A stretch of DNA of 64,000 nucleotides from CAYNZP01 sp964401835 (GCA_964401835.1 CAYNZP010000010.1:35886-99885); one strand, 5' to 3'; shown: positions 25,353-35,660, numbered from the stretch's first letter. Numbers and translations are program-made. Notes: a model not told the origin generated them from the sequence alone.

Positions 25353-26030
25353 TTAATCTTCCGGCAATTTGCCGCGATAGTCCAGCATCGGAATAGGCGA
25401 AACTACACTGGTTGCGATGTTAGACAAATGGGCGGCTACTCTTTTGCAGAATCTGGCTGTAAGAACGTGTGCAACAGCTTCATCGGCAGCGATCTGGTCT
25501 TCAACGCTAAGAAGCTGTTGGACGATAAGGTCACACTTTTTAGTAATCCCACCAGCTTCGTCCAACACCTTATAGGCGATATCCTTGTCTGCATCCATAA
25601 AGGCCTGTTTTGCCTGCGGGAAAAGAGAAAGCACTTCGGTGCGGATATCATGGAGTGGCTTGGAAAATTCGGGATGATGATATTCGTGGCGGTAGAACTT
25701 GCCTATTTCAAAGATGTTCTTGCCATAGTCGCCAATACGCTCAGCATCTTTGACTACGCTCATAAGCACCAGGCACGCCGCCATGTCAGACTGATGGCCG
25801 ACGCTTAAGTGTGTTATGATCTGCTCGCGTATCTTCCGTTCGATCTCGTTGATACTTTTATCGTTGGCGTACAACTCGTCGGAGACTTTGCTCCACTCTG
25901 CCGAACGCATCAACACCTCGAAGGCACGCTCAAATATCCCTTGGCCTATATCGAGCATCTGGCCGAGTTGGCCTATCATTTCTGAAAGTTCATTAACACC
26001 GCGTAACGCCCTGAATATCTCTTTTAGCAT
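25353..26030 (-). CDS. PhoU-domain protein
   Basis: A 225-residue helical protein with two PhoU-like three-helix units. ELYANDKSINEIERKIREQI (about 53-72) and MSVVKDAERIGDYGKNIFEI (about 89-108) carry the E-x-x-x-D metal-binding patterns of the family. PhoU proteins damp phosphate uptake and signal through PhoR in many bacteria; ones linked to Na/Pi cotransporters probably control that transporter. The cotransporter gene lies 26 nt upstream on the same strand, so they form an operon. No pst or phoR gene is present. Convergent with top6A. Confidence 0.9.
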   Translation of the reverse strand: MLKEIFRALRGVNELSEMIGQLGQMLDIGQGIFERAFEVLMRSAEWSKVSDELYANDKSINEIERKIREQIITHLSVGHQSDMAACLVLMSVVKDAERIGDYGKNIFEIGKFYRHEYHHPEFSKPLHDIRTEVLSLFPQAKQAFMDADKDIAYKVLDEAGGITKKCDLIVQQLLSVEDQIAADEAVAHVLTARFCKRVAAHLSNIATSVVSPIPMLDYRGKLPED

Positions 26031-26056
26031 TCTGAAGTCTCCTAAACTTCCCTAAG

Positions 26057-27334
26057 TTATCTTATGAAAATGTTTACAGCCAAGATAGTTAATATCGGAA
26101 CCGCTAAGAAAACAACCAAAATATAAACAGCAGCCATAATCCGCCTACGTGAGGCAAGTTTGGCATATCCTTTTGCCAGAGAAATCGGAATCCACTTTAG
26201 AGGCCAAAATATACAAGTTCCAAAAATATTGAACAGAAGATGCCCGAGCGCTACGGCAAGTCCACTTGCAGCGGCCAACTGCATAGCCTGCCCGCCTCCT
26301 GTTGCTAATGCCGCTGCCGCCAAACCTGCCAAGATGGATGTTATAGTAGTTCCGATATTGGCCCCAAGTGTATAAGGATAAATCTGATCAATCCTCAATA
26401 CTCCAGCTCCAATTAGCGGAACAACAAGCGAAGTTGTAACAGAAGAACTTTGAACCGTAGCCGTTACAATTATGCCGACGATGAAGCTTATGGATGGGCT
26501 TCTAAAAAGTGTTCTGCTGAATAAACCACTCAGGCGACCTTGTAATAAACCCCTGAGCATTTTTACCATGAAAAAGAGCGCGACGAATAAAAGAATAATA
26601 GCGACTGCGGCTTCAATAATACCGGCAACGGTAGGGGGAAAGCCGAAAAAGTCCAATAAAAGCCAATCTAATCCCTTGCTGACCGGTTTAACGGCCATTT
26701 TGACGAAAGAGAATTTTTTAGGACTGGTTTCAAAAAAAGCTTTTCCACCAAGCCAATCGGCGAGCACATTAGCCGGTCGGGAAATAATCCCAAAGGCTAC
26801 TTCGAGTGGCAGAAGTATAAGGACACTTAGCACATTGAAAATATCGTGGACTATTGCACCAGCCAGAGACCTTCGAAATTCCAGTCGCCGTGTTAAATGC
26901 GCCAGGGAAACAAGAATATTGGTAACCGAAGTTCCAATATTGGCGCCCATAATAATCGGAATCGCCATTTCCAGGTTAATCTGACCGGCGGCGACAAGAG
27001 TGACGGTAAAAGACGTTGTAAAGCTACTGGACTGCACAAAGGATGTAACCAGGATGCCCACACACAACCCAGCCAGCGGATGAGCGGCATAGCCGAAAAG
27101 CTGATCCATGAAATCCTTACTGGAGGGAACCAATGCAACTGTCTTCAAGCCATGGCCCATCAGGTTGATGGAGGCAATGAAAAGATAAAGAGCTGCCATA
27201 ATCACCAGGCTACGGAACCAATCTTCGCCATGATGCTTTAGCTTTTCCATAAATGTTTGCGGTTCGGGATTGACCAGCGCCCCATCAATTCCAGGAGAAT
27301 GTACAAATGCGTGAAGTGACCCTATAGTTCCCAT
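26057..27334 (-). CDS. Na/Pi cotransporter family protein (NptA/YjbB-like)
   Basis: A 425-residue membrane protein of the PNaS family. It has the internal duplication typical of these carriers: the QSSS signature occurs in VTSFVQSSSFTTSFTV and again in VTATVQSSSVTTSLVV, each followed by a GANIGT motif (MGANIGTSVTN and LGANIGTTITS). The family moves phosphate with sodium, in some bacteria as an exporter. The PhoU-domain gene follows after 26 nt. Fused C-terminal PhoU domains seen in some relatives are absent here and supplied by the separate gene. Confidence 0.93.
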   Translation of the reverse strand: MGTIGSLHAFVHSPGIDGALVNPEPQTFMEKLKHHGEDWFRSLVIMAALYLFIASINLMGHGLKTVALVPSSKDFMDQLFGYAAHPLAGLCVGILVTSFVQSSSFTTSFTVTLVAAGQINLEMAIPIIMGANIGTSVTNILVSLAHLTRRLEFRRSLAGAIVHDIFNVLSVLILLPLEVAFGIISRPANVLADWLGGKAFFETSPKKFSFVKMAVKPVSKGLDWLLLDFFGFPPTVAGIIEAAVAIILLFVALFFMVKMLRGLLQGRLSGLFSRTLFRSPSISFIVGIIVTATVQSSSVTTSLVVPLIGAGVLRIDQIYPYTLGANIGTTITSILAGLAAAALATGGGQAMQLAAASGLAVALGHLLFNIFGTCIFWPLKWIPISLAKGYAKLASRRRIMAAVYILVVFLAVPILTILAVNIFIR

Positions 27335-27483
27335 TTAATTTTTCCCAAAAAAGCCTAAGAATTAGATTCCATTCCGCGGGAATGATAAAGTCAGTGAGCA
27401 AAATCGGCAAGGCGAAAGCTAAATAAAGCTTAAAAAACCTTTAATCTTAATAGGAACTTGGCAATTTCCCCATTTGGGGGCAT

Positions 27484-30201
27484 TTATTTGGCATCCATCC
27501 AGTTTTTGCCGACTCCGATGTCAACTTTCAGCGGCACTTTTAGCTTGATTGCCCCTGTCATCTCGGCCTCAATCATGTTTCGTTCGGTTTCAATCTGGTT
27601 TTCAGGGATTTCAAATAAGAGCTCGTCGTGGATTTGCAGCAGCAACCGGCTGGGGTGGTTTTCGCTTTCTATGCGTTGGGCGATATTTATCATTGCCTGC
27701 TTGATAAGGTCAGCAGCTGAACCCTGAACAACTGAATTAATGGCCAATCTCTCAGCTGCTGCACGGCGAATGGCACTGCGGGCGGTAATATCAGAGATTC
27801 TCCGCCGCCTACCCAAAATCGTCTCGACGTAGCCATTTTTCCTGGCCTTGTCGCCGCAGGCCTTGAGGAATTCCTCAATTCGCGGGAACCGGTTTTTATA
27901 TTTCCTAATGAACTCAGCTGCCTCAGTCCGTGGGATTCGCAGTGTAGCCGAAAGCCCAACAGCCGTCTGGCCATAGACAATGCCGAAGTTTACCGTCTTT
28001 GCCCTGGCCCGTTGGTCCGCAGTTACTTCATCGACTGAGACGCCGAAAACCTCCGCTGCGACAATCCGGTGGATGTCATGGCCCTCCTTGAAGGCCGCCA
28101 TAAGTGTTTCTTCCTCGGCCAGGTGTGCAAGGACTCGCAGCTCGACCTGAGAATAGTCAGCCGAGAGAAGCACAAAACCATCGTCGGCAACAAAGGCAGA
28201 ACGAATCTTTCGGCCTTCTTCAGTGCGGATGGGGATGTTCTGCAGATTCGGGGAGCTGCTCGAAAGCCTTCCCGTAACAGTAGCTGCTTGATGAAAACTT
28301 GTATGAATGCGGTTTGTCTTCGGGTTGATGCATTGGCTCAGGCCAGCAAGATACGTGTTCAGCAGTTTTGTCAGCTTTCGATAGTCAAGCAGCAGGGCCG
28401 GAAGCTCGTGCAAAATAGCAAGCTGCTCCAGCACAGATGAATCCGTGCTCGGGCCGGTCTTTTTCTTTTTCAAAACGGGAAGATCGAGTTTTTCAAAAAG
28501 TATCTCTGCAAGTTGCTTGGGAGAGTCCGGGTTAAAATCCTGACCGGCAGAGGAAATTATCTGCACTCGCAAATCGTCTGCCTTGGCCGAAAGCTCAGTT
28601 TCCATCTTCCTCAATGTTTCAAGGTCGAGTTTGATTCCAGCCATTTCCATGTCGGTAAGGACTGGCATGAGTTTCATTTCGAGGTTTTCAAAAAGATCGG
28701 TGAGGTTTTCCTTTTCCATATCTTTTTCCAGCAAATCAGCCAGCCGTAGCGTTACGTCAGCATCTTCGGCGGCGTAGGAACTCACAAGCTCAACCGGCAC
28801 GGTGTCCATGGTTGTCTGTTTTTTGCCTTTGCCTATAAGCTCACTAATGGGCGTGCAGTGATGGCTTAGATACTCCTCGACCAGTACGTCCAACTTGAAG
28901 CTGGTTCGTGTTGAATCCAGAACATGAGCTGCCATAAGGGTATCGAACATTTTGCCGCCAAGTTCGATGCCGGCATTTTTCAGGACGATCATGTCGTACT
29001 TTAGATGATGACCGATTTTGGTGATGCTTTCGCTTAGAAGAATCGGTTCGAGCTTTTTGCGAACGGTTTCTATATCGAGTGTTTTGGCTCCAAGAGGGCC
29101 TTTGACTGGGATATAAACGCCGCTGCACGGCTTCCACGAAAGCGAAATGCCCACAAGTTCAGCTCGCATCGGTTCAATCGCGGTTGTTTCCGTATCGACA
29201 GCTAGGCGTTTGACTTTTTTTAGCTCTTCAACCAGGCAGTCCAGTGCTTCCAGAGTGTCAATGCAGCTATATTCGAAATCTTTGGTTGTTGTGGGTGCTG
29301 ATTTTTTTGTTTTTTGTGGAGCTTCAACCTTTTCAGTTGTAACACTTGCGTTTTGAAGTCTTTCTACAAGTTTTTTGAAACCCAGTTCCTCGAAGATCGG
29401 ATAAATTGTCTCGCTCTGTAATCCTTCGAATTTCAAATCTTCGAGATTGAGTTCCATAGGAACATGTCGGTCAAGTGTGACGAGTTTTCTTGCAAGAGGG
29501 ATGTTGTCGGCGTTTTTGAGTACTTTTTCCCGCATCTTGGGCGTCAGTTCTTCTGCATGCTTGACAACCCCCTCAGCCGTGCCATATTGATTGATAAGTT
29601 TGGCAGCTGTTTTTGGGCCAACACCTGGGATGCCGGGGATGTTGTCTGTCGTATCGCCGGAAAGTGTTTGAATCTCAACAGCCTGGGAAGGCGTATAGCC
29701 TTTGTTCTTTTCGATTGTTTCAGGGTCGAGGATTTCGTTTTTCATCGGATCGAGCAGGCTGACATTTTTGGTGAGGAGCTGATCCAGGTCCTTATCACGA
29801 CTGATGAGCATGACATTGAAATCCTGCGAGGCGAACTTCTGGGCCGCTGTTGCCATTATGTCGTCTGCCTCATAGCCGGTTACCTCGAGTATCGAGATGC
29901 CCATCGTCTTGACAATCTCAATTATCCGCTTTACCTGCGGAAGCAGGTCTTCTGGCATGGGCTTGCGGGTGGCTTTGTATTGCGGATAAATCTTGCGACG
30001 CTCGAGCTTTTCGCTCGGACCATCGATGGCCATTGCCAGGTATTTAGGTTTGTAATCATCGATAAATTTCAGCAGCATCTGGCTGAAAACATAGGTCGCG
30101 CGTGTTGGTTCCCCCGACGGGCTTGTAAGGTCGCGGAAGGGGGCGTAGTATGCCCGGTAAATCTGAGAGTGGCCGTCAATTATGTAAAGTGTTTCTGCCA
30201 T
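27484..30201 (-). CDS. polA: DNA polymerase I
   Basis: A 905-residue family A polymerase with all three parts. The 5' nuclease (about 1-290) carries YIIDGHSQIYRAYYA and GDTTDNIPGIPGVGPKTA. The 3'-5' exonuclease (about 310-490) keeps its acidic residues in VDTETTAIE, GHHLKYDM and YAAEDADVT, so proofreading should be active. The polymerase (about 520-905) has motif A ADYSQVELR, motif B RARAKTVNFGIVYG and motif C QIHDELLFE. It fills gaps and removes primers in replication and repair. A monocistronic-looking minus-strand gene with 71 nt before the acyl-CoA ligase stop. Confidence 0.98.
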   Translation of the reverse strand: MAETLYIIDGHSQIYRAYYAPFRDLTSPSGEPTRATYVFSQMLLKFIDDYKPKYLAMAIDGPSEKLERRKIYPQYKATRKPMPEDLLPQVKRIIEIVKTMGISILEVTGYEADDIMATAAQKFASQDFNVMLISRDKDLDQLLTKNVSLLDPMKNEILDPETIEKNKGYTPSQAVEIQTLSGDTTDNIPGIPGVGPKTAAKLINQYGTAEGVVKHAEELTPKMREKVLKNADNIPLARKLVTLDRHVPMELNLEDLKFEGLQSETIYPIFEELGFKKLVERLQNASVTTEKVEAPQKTKKSAPTTTKDFEYSCIDTLEALDCLVEELKKVKRLAVDTETTAIEPMRAELVGISLSWKPCSGVYIPVKGPLGAKTLDIETVRKKLEPILLSESITKIGHHLKYDMIVLKNAGIELGGKMFDTLMAAHVLDSTRTSFKLDVLVEEYLSHHCTPISELIGKGKKQTTMDTVPVELVSSYAAEDADVTLRLADLLEKDMEKENLTDLFENLEMKLMPVLTDMEMAGIKLDLETLRKMETELSAKADDLRVQIISSAGQDFNPDSPKQLAEILFEKLDLPVLKKKKTGPSTDSSVLEQLAILHELPALLLDYRKLTKLLNTYLAGLSQCINPKTNRIHTSFHQAATVTGRLSSSSPNLQNIPIRTEEGRKIRSAFVADDGFVLLSADYSQVELRVLAHLAEEETLMAAFKEGHDIHRIVAAEVFGVSVDEVTADQRARAKTVNFGIVYGQTAVGLSATLRIPRTEAAEFIRKYKNRFPRIEEFLKACGDKARKNGYVETILGRRRRISDITARSAIRRAAAERLAINSVVQGSAADLIKQAMINIAQRIESENHPSRLLLQIHDELLFEIPENQIETERNMIEAEMTGAIKLKVPLKVDIGVGKNWMDAK

Positions 30202-30272
30202 ATTAATTTGTATTATCCCTGAATTCCGTGCAGTTAAATTCGGTCAATAAATTAAATTTTAAACGCTGGTAA

Positions 30273-31946
30273 TTACAAATTCATTAACGATTCGGTGTCA
30301 AGTTGCTCGCTCACCTTCCGCTTCAGTATTTTCAGTGTTGTGCTTTGCGGAAATTCTCCCGGCCAAACGCCAAACAGTTTGGGCCTTTTGTAATCAGCCA
30401 GGTTTAGACAGATGGTTTTGACTTCTTTGCGGAGAATTTCATTGATTGTTGCAGGGTCTTCCTCCGTAATGTTTTCTTCATTTGGAACAACTAGAGCAAC
30501 TATCTGCTCAATCTTTTGATTCTTGTCTGTAGAAGTCAGTCCAATTACACAGACTTCCTTTATAAGGGGTGATTTCGAAATTTCAGCTTCAATTTCTTCC
30601 GGGAAGACATTTTTTCCATTGGAATCTATAATAACGTTTTTCAGCCGCCCGGTTATGTAGATGAATCCCTTTTTATCGATTCGGCCGATATCTCCCGTGT
30701 GCAACCAGCCGCCTTTTATGGTTTCTTCCGTTGTTTCGTGGTCTTCGAAATAACCAGCCATTATGTTAGACCCGCGAACAGCAATCTCACCTGTACCATT
30801 TTCAGTATTGACCATCGGAACTATCTTTGCTTCTACGCCTTTTACGCATTTGCCGACCGAGCCAATTCTGTGGTGTTTGGGTGTATTTGAGCTTATTACC
30901 GGGGAAGTTTCAGACAGTCCATAACCCTGAAGTATGGGGATACCTAAGCCGGTGAAGAATCTTGCCACTTCATCATCAAGGGCTGCTCCTCCGGAAACAA
31001 AAAACCTCAAATTTTTTCCAAGTTTCTTTCTGGCGCCGCTGAATACGAATTTCCCCAAGTGAACTCTTCGAACCTCGCAAAAGCTGGCGGCATTATTAAG
31101 GAACCAGAAAAGCTTGCGACGCCATGAAGGCAGTTTTTCAATTTTTATAACAGCCGACTTATATAAAAGGCGGGCAATCGCAGGCACTATTGTGCACAAC
31201 GTAACGCCAGCATCATTAAAAGCGCGAGTTATGGATTTTGGATTTAACGAATCCAGATAGGTGATACTTGCACCTACATGTACAGGTAAGAGAAAGCCAA
31301 CTGTCTGTTCGAACATGTGATTCAGTGGAAGCAAAGAAAGAAACATATCTCTTGTAGTACATTCCAGCATCTTTGTGCAGGCAGTAACATTGGAGATGAC
31401 ATTTTCATGAGTGAGCATGACTCCCTTGGCGTTGCCGGTTGTACCAGACGTAAACGAGATTGTCGAAATATCGGCCATATTACACGGGGAGTATATTTCA
31501 AGATTAGCATCAGACGGTGAATCGCCAATTTCTGAAAGAATATCATCAACACAGAGAGTTTTGATGTCGGCAAGCGTTTCCAGTGATTCACTTAAATATT
31601 TGAGTTTGTTTTCAGTAGTCAGAAGTATTTTTGTTCCGCTGCGCTGGAGGATGGACTTGATTTCCAAGGCCTTGAGTTTCGCGTCAATCGGGATGAATGT
31701 CGCGCCTGTCAGATGAATTGCGAAATAACTTACAGGCCATTCGGGGCGATTTTTATCAAGAAGCGCAACCGGCATATTTTTGGCCGCTCCGAGCTCGATA
31801 AGCTTTTGGGCCAGGATTTGTGACTTGTAAGCGAGTTGTCGATATGTCAGTTTAGAGAGACTCCCATCATCCGATAATTTCTGCAGAGCGACCTTGTCGG
31901 GGAATGATTTGCTGCTGTTTATAAGAATATCGGCAATATTGTTCAT
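30273..31946 (-). CDS. AMP-dependent acyl-CoA ligase
   Basis: About 557 residues of the ANL adenylating superfamily. The phosphate-binding loop SFTSGTTGNAKGVMLTHENV (about 175-194), the A5 motif QGYGLSETSPV (about 335) and the GWLHTGDIGRIDKKGF hinge region are all intact, followed by a C-terminal RLKNVIIDSNGKNVFPEEIE. Relatives activate long-chain fatty acids to acyl-AMP then acyl-CoA. Placed beside cdsA it may feed lipid turnover, but substrate length cannot be told. I start at the ATG at 31946 (MNNIADILINSS), because the in-frame extension to 31985 looks non-coding. Confidence 0.88.
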   Translation of the reverse strand: MNNIADILINSSKSFPDKVALQKLSDDGSLSKLTYRQLAYKSQILAQKLIELGAAKNMPVALLDKNRPEWPVSYFAIHLTGATFIPIDAKLKALEIKSILQRSGTKILLTTENKLKYLSESLETLADIKTLCVDDILSEIGDSPSDANLEIYSPCNMADISTISFTSGTTGNAKGVMLTHENVISNVTACTKMLECTTRDMFLSLLPLNHMFEQTVGFLLPVHVGASITYLDSLNPKSITRAFNDAGVTLCTIVPAIARLLYKSAVIKIEKLPSWRRKLFWFLNNAASFCEVRRVHLGKFVFSGARKKLGKNLRFFVSGGAALDDEVARFFTGLGIPILQGYGLSETSPVISSNTPKHHRIGSVGKCVKGVEAKIVPMVNTENGTGEIAVRGSNIMAGYFEDHETTEETIKGGWLHTGDIGRIDKKGFIYITGRLKNVIIDSNGKNVFPEEIEAEISKSPLIKEVCVIGLTSTDKNQKIEQIVALVVPNEENITEEDPATINEILRKEVKTICLNLADYKRPKLFGVWPGEFPQSTTLKILKRKVSEQLDTESLMNL

Positions 31947-31997
31947 GGCACCCGTTTTGTTTAAATTCAGAAGCCCCAAACACAAACCACAGCCGCT

Positions 31998-32873
31998 TTA
32001 GGATACCGCAAGAATGAACAAATACGCTATTGGTGCCGCTAAAAGCGGGGAATCAATTATATCAAGTACTCCGCCGAATTCCGGGACGAGTGCGCCGCTG
32101 TCTTTCTGCTGGGCAGAGCGTTTGAGGAGGCTTTCGCAAAGGTCTCCGAATTGTCCGGCCAGCCCGATAACGACCCCAAAGATCGCAGCCTGCCAAAGGC
32201 TCAGTATTTCGACTTGCAGAATCCACACAGCTAACATGCTGATACCAGCAGCAGTCGCCAAGCCACCAACAAGGCCTTCCCAGCTCTTTCCCGGTGAAAG
32301 CCACGGAATCATCTTGTGTCTGCCAATGAATGAACCGGTGAAATAGGCGCCGATATCGGTGAATTTGACAGCTGCCAGGAATACTATGAGCATCCCCACG
32401 CCATAGCTCAACCGAAGAGCAAGAACGATCGCACCACAGCTGCCAAGATAAATAAACGCCAGCAGAGTCGAAGAAATGCGTCTGAAGGCATCTTCAATTT
32501 TGAATCGTATCATCTGTTCGGCAAATATCAGCAGCAGGGCAATTGCCAAAACCAAAAGCAACTGCTGGGCAGTTGGTTCATCTGCAGAGATATATTGCCA
32601 CCAGAAAGGAAATGTCCCCAACGCGGAGGTACATAAGATTCCGGAATACTTAAGAACGTTCACTCCAGCCCCGGTTGCCAACCGGGCTATTTCCAAAAAG
32701 GCGAGCACTGCCAAGGCCAGCATCAAAATTGAAATGGGGAGTCCGATTATTCTGGAAGGATATTCAAAGGCTTCCAGAATGTTTTCTGATTCATTTTCCT
32801 TTGACCAGTCCAGCCAGAGAATTCCGGCCAGGACTGCTATCATTAAAGTTCCAAAAAGAATTCGCTTTGCCAT
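31998..32873 (-). CDS. cdsA: Phosphatidate cytidylyltransferase (divergent)
   Basis: About 291 residues, eight or so membrane helices. It makes CDP-diacylglycerol from phosphatidate and CTP. FTDIGAYFTGSFIGRHKM and LSPGKSWEGLVGG are standard CdsA segments. The C-terminal signature S-x2-KR-x4-KD, then HGG-x2-DR-x-D in other species, reads SLLKRSAQQKDSG and later EFGGVLDIID, with the His and Arg replaced. KD and the final Asp, the metal ligands, remain. Start set at the ATG at 32873; an upstream TTG at 32903 is weaker. Lies between the acyl-CoA ligase and the antiporter on the same strand. Confidence 0.88.
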   Translation of the reverse strand: MAKRILFGTLMIAVLAGILWLDWSKENESENILEAFEYPSRIIGLPISILMLALAVLAFLEIARLATGAGVNVLKYSGILCTSALGTFPFWWQYISADEPTAQQLLLVLAIALLLIFAEQMIRFKIEDAFRRISSTLLAFIYLGSCGAIVLALRLSYGVGMLIVFLAAVKFTDIGAYFTGSFIGRHKMIPWLSPGKSWEGLVGGLATAAGISMLAVWILQVEILSLWQAAIFGVVIGLAGQFGDLCESLLKRSAQQKDSGALVPEFGGVLDIIDSPLLAAPIAYLFILAVS

Positions 32874-32939
32874 GTTGTGTATTAAACGCAACTGCCAAGC
32901 CAAATGCCAGAGTGGATTAAAAATTGCATACTATGAGGC

Positions 32940-35618
32940 TTACGCCTCTTCCAGAAAGATATTGTAAAGTTCTTCTGAGGTTTTGGCAGCCAGTACCTTT
33001 TCTCGGCCTGAAGCGTCCAGGATTCCCATCACAGATGCTACAAATTGCAGATACGGATCGGTGCCATCCTTGGGGGTAACAAGAAGCACAAATATCCGTG
33101 AAGACTGGCCATCGGCGGAATTAAAATCGATGCCGTCTGGTTTGATTCCAACGGCACAGACGAGATTGTCTACTGCATCCGTACGGCCGTGCGGTATGGC
33201 AACGCCAGCTTCCATTCCGGTGGACATTTTTTCTTCTCTGGCCATGACCGCCTCATAGGCAGCCTTGGCATCCCTGATTAATCCATGTTGGTCAAGAGAA
33301 TCAAGAAGTTCCCGGATGATTTCCTCTTTGTTGTTGCCCGAGAGGTTTGTAATCATCAGCTCTGGACGCAAGTAATCTTTGATGTCGAACTGGGCTGTTG
33401 CAGCCGCAGCTTGACGTCGTTTCTTGCGTTTTTGTATCGCGGCTAATTGGGCAGCCTTAGGCCTTGTTATAAAGGCTTCATAAATGTCCCGGGCATTTCT
33501 GCCCGAAAGTATCCTCTCTCTTCCCTTTGCGTTGAGTACCTGGCTGACACTGGACATGAATTGAACGTGTGGGGTAGGTTTGCTGGCAGGAGAAAGTGTA
33601 AGAATAAATATCTTTGCCGGCAAGTCGTCCATTGAAGCAAAATCCACGCCTTCGGCGTTGATACCTATAGCACAGACAAGACGATTGACAGCATCGGTCT
33701 TGCCGTGCGGAATGGCAACGCCATATTGCAGTCCTGTCGACATGCTTTTTTCCCTGCTCCAGACGGCCTTGCGGGCAGCTTTTACATCTTTGAGATGACC
33801 GTTGTCTAACAAAACCTTAAGTAACTCGTCAATGATTTCTTCTTTTGTTTTGCCTTTGAGTTTTGGCTTGATCAGGGAGGGTGTGAGATAGCTCCTCAGG
33901 TCCAATCCAGTAGGTGTGAATTGTGACTGTTGGAGGAACCTTGTCCCAATATTGTCAGTATCCAGCGGTTTGCGCATTTCGCGAATCGCCTGCTCCAGAG
34001 CCGCAACAGCTTCCAACATGGCAGTATTGACAAGCGAGACATCACCCTGGTTGCAATGAAACTCCAACTCCGTGCCGGAATGAGTAAAATCGATGATTAC
34101 AGCTTCCTTGCGGAGTTGGTAAAGTTTTTCGTCATGACTTAACAGATGTACAAAAAAGCCCTCCGATTCGAACACCGAAGAGAGCTTGTCGACCATAAAT
34201 TCAGTAATTTCAGGTGATGGAAACTCGAAATTGACTTTGGCCTTGGTTTGCTCGTCTCTTACTTTCTTGCGGATTCCGGGACGGTTTTTCCGGAACGACA
34301 GCACCAATGCTGGCGGGGCGATCACGGTGTTGATGATTATCATGATGATAACTGCGGCGAACATTGCAGGACTAACTATATGTGCAGCTAGACCAATACC
34401 GGCAATGATAAGGGCGACTTCGCATCTCGGAGCCATTCCAAGTCCGATACGCATAGCGCCGCGCAAATTGAAGTTTGCGAGCATTGCAGGCAAACCGCAT
34501 CCCAGCACCTTGGCCATTAGGGCTGCAAAGGCATAGAACACTCCGAAGAGAATAACGGCCGGATCCTGCAACTCGGCAAAGTTAATCCTCATTCCCATCA
34601 CGCAGAAGAAAATCGGCACGAGAAGGGCGTAGATTGGTTCAAGCTTTTCACGAACGACATGGCTGATGTCAGCCTTGGATAATGATAAACCCATGACATA
34701 GGCGCCGATAATCATCGCCAGGCCAGCTTCTTCAAAAAAGCCCGCGAGAATAAGCGCCAGGCCGAACGCCATAATGGCAATCGAAGTGCGGTCATGGAAA
34801 CATTTGAGAAGGAAACTGATTTTCCGGGATGTTATCAGTCCAATAATTGTCGCGGCCAGCCAGACCCCCACCGCTTTTGCACCGATTAAGCCAATGTGTC
34901 CCCAGTCAACAGTTCCGGTAGCCTCGGAAGCAGTTGCAAAACCCATCACAACAGCTAACAGGATAATTCCCGCTACATCGTCTATCACTGCAGCGGAGAG
35001 TATAGTAACACCTTCAGGCGAGTGGAGCTTTCTTCTTTCCGCTAATATCCTGGCCGTAATTCCGACTGACGTGGCGGTCGTGATAAGGCCCATAAACAGA
35101 CATTGTGGCGCCAGCGGGCCAAGAGACTCTCCAAAGATGGATTCCGAAAAGAGCATCACGGTTCCGATGCCGAACGCGAAGGAAAAAATAATTCCGCCCA
35201 GCCCAGCCAGTCCACCTGCAAGCGAATACCTGAGCAGCAATCCCAAATCGGTCTCAAGGCCAACAGTAAATAGCAGTACAATCGCAGCCACTGAACTCAG
35301 GCCATATAGTTCGGGAGAAATAGGAAACTCACCACTCATGGGGAACAGGCCATCAGGAAAACCATTAAAACCAATGCTTCCCAACAAGTAGGGGCCTATT
35401 ATCATGCCGACGACAAGTTCACCCAGAGCGCCAGGGAGGCGAATCCTCTCGAAAAGAATATTTCCCAATTTGACCGCAAAGAGTATCACACCGAGTTGGA
35501 TGGCAAGCATCATCATGCGATGAGTCATTTCCCCTCCGGCGGTGTCTGCGTCAGAGGCAAAAGCTGCTGCAGGGAAGATGCAAATTGCCATAAATGTAAA
35601 TAGGTGTTTTCTTTTCAT
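32940..35618 (-). CDS. CPA2-type cation/proton antiporter with two PTS EIIA domains
   Basis: About 892 residues. An N-terminal signal-like segment is followed by about 12 membrane helices (about 30-435) typical of the CPA2 Na+(K+)/H+ antiporters: MGLITTATSVGITARIL, SAAVIDDVAGIILLAVV with the ion-binding Asp pair, and RCEVALIIAGIGLAAH. A small ferredoxin-like region precedes two C-terminal EIIA type-2 domains (about 580-725 and 740-890). Each carries GVAIPHG with the phospho-accepting His (YGVAIPHGKTDAVNRLVCAI and AGVAIPHGRTDAVDNLVCAV). This implies that ion exchange is modulated by a phosphotransfer system, a mechanism not demonstrated for this protein. Starts at 35630 and 35618 are equivalent. 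Confidence 0.88.
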   Translation of the reverse strand: MKRKHLFTFMAICIFPAAAFASDADTAGGEMTHRMMMLAIQLGVILFAVKLGNILFERIRLPGALGELVVGMIIGPYLLGSIGFNGFPDGLFPMSGEFPISPELYGLSSVAAIVLLFTVGLETDLGLLLRYSLAGGLAGLGGIIFSFAFGIGTVMLFSESIFGESLGPLAPQCLFMGLITTATSVGITARILAERRKLHSPEGVTILSAAVIDDVAGIILLAVVMGFATASEATGTVDWGHIGLIGAKAVGVWLAATIIGLITSRKISFLLKCFHDRTSIAIMAFGLALILAGFFEEAGLAMIIGAYVMGLSLSKADISHVVREKLEPIYALLVPIFFCVMGMRINFAELQDPAVILFGVFYAFAALMAKVLGCGLPAMLANFNLRGAMRIGLGMAPRCEVALIIAGIGLAAHIVSPAMFAAVIIMIIINTVIAPPALVLSFRKNRPGIRKKVRDEQTKAKVNFEFPSPEITEFMVDKLSSVFESEGFFVHLLSHDEKLYQLRKEAVIIDFTHSGTELEFHCNQGDVSLVNTAMLEAVAALEQAIREMRKPLDTDNIGTRFLQQSQFTPTGLDLRSYLTPSLIKPKLKGKTKEEIIDELLKVLLDNGHLKDVKAARKAVWSREKSMSTGLQYGVAIPHGKTDAVNRLVCAIGINAEGVDFASMDDLPAKIFILTLSPASKPTPHVQFMSSVSQVLNAKGRERILSGRNARDIYEAFITRPKAAQLAAIQKRKKRRQAAAATAQFDIKDYLRPELMITNLSGNNKEEIIRELLDSLDQHGLIRDAKAAYEAVMAREEKMSTGMEAGVAIPHGRTDAVDNLVCAVGIKPDGIDFNSADGQSSRIFVLLVTPKDGTDPYLQFVASVMGILDASGREKVLAAKTSEELYNIFLEEA

Positions 35619-35660
35619 CTCAAAACACATCTTTTTTTAAACAAGCGGTTTCACGCAATT

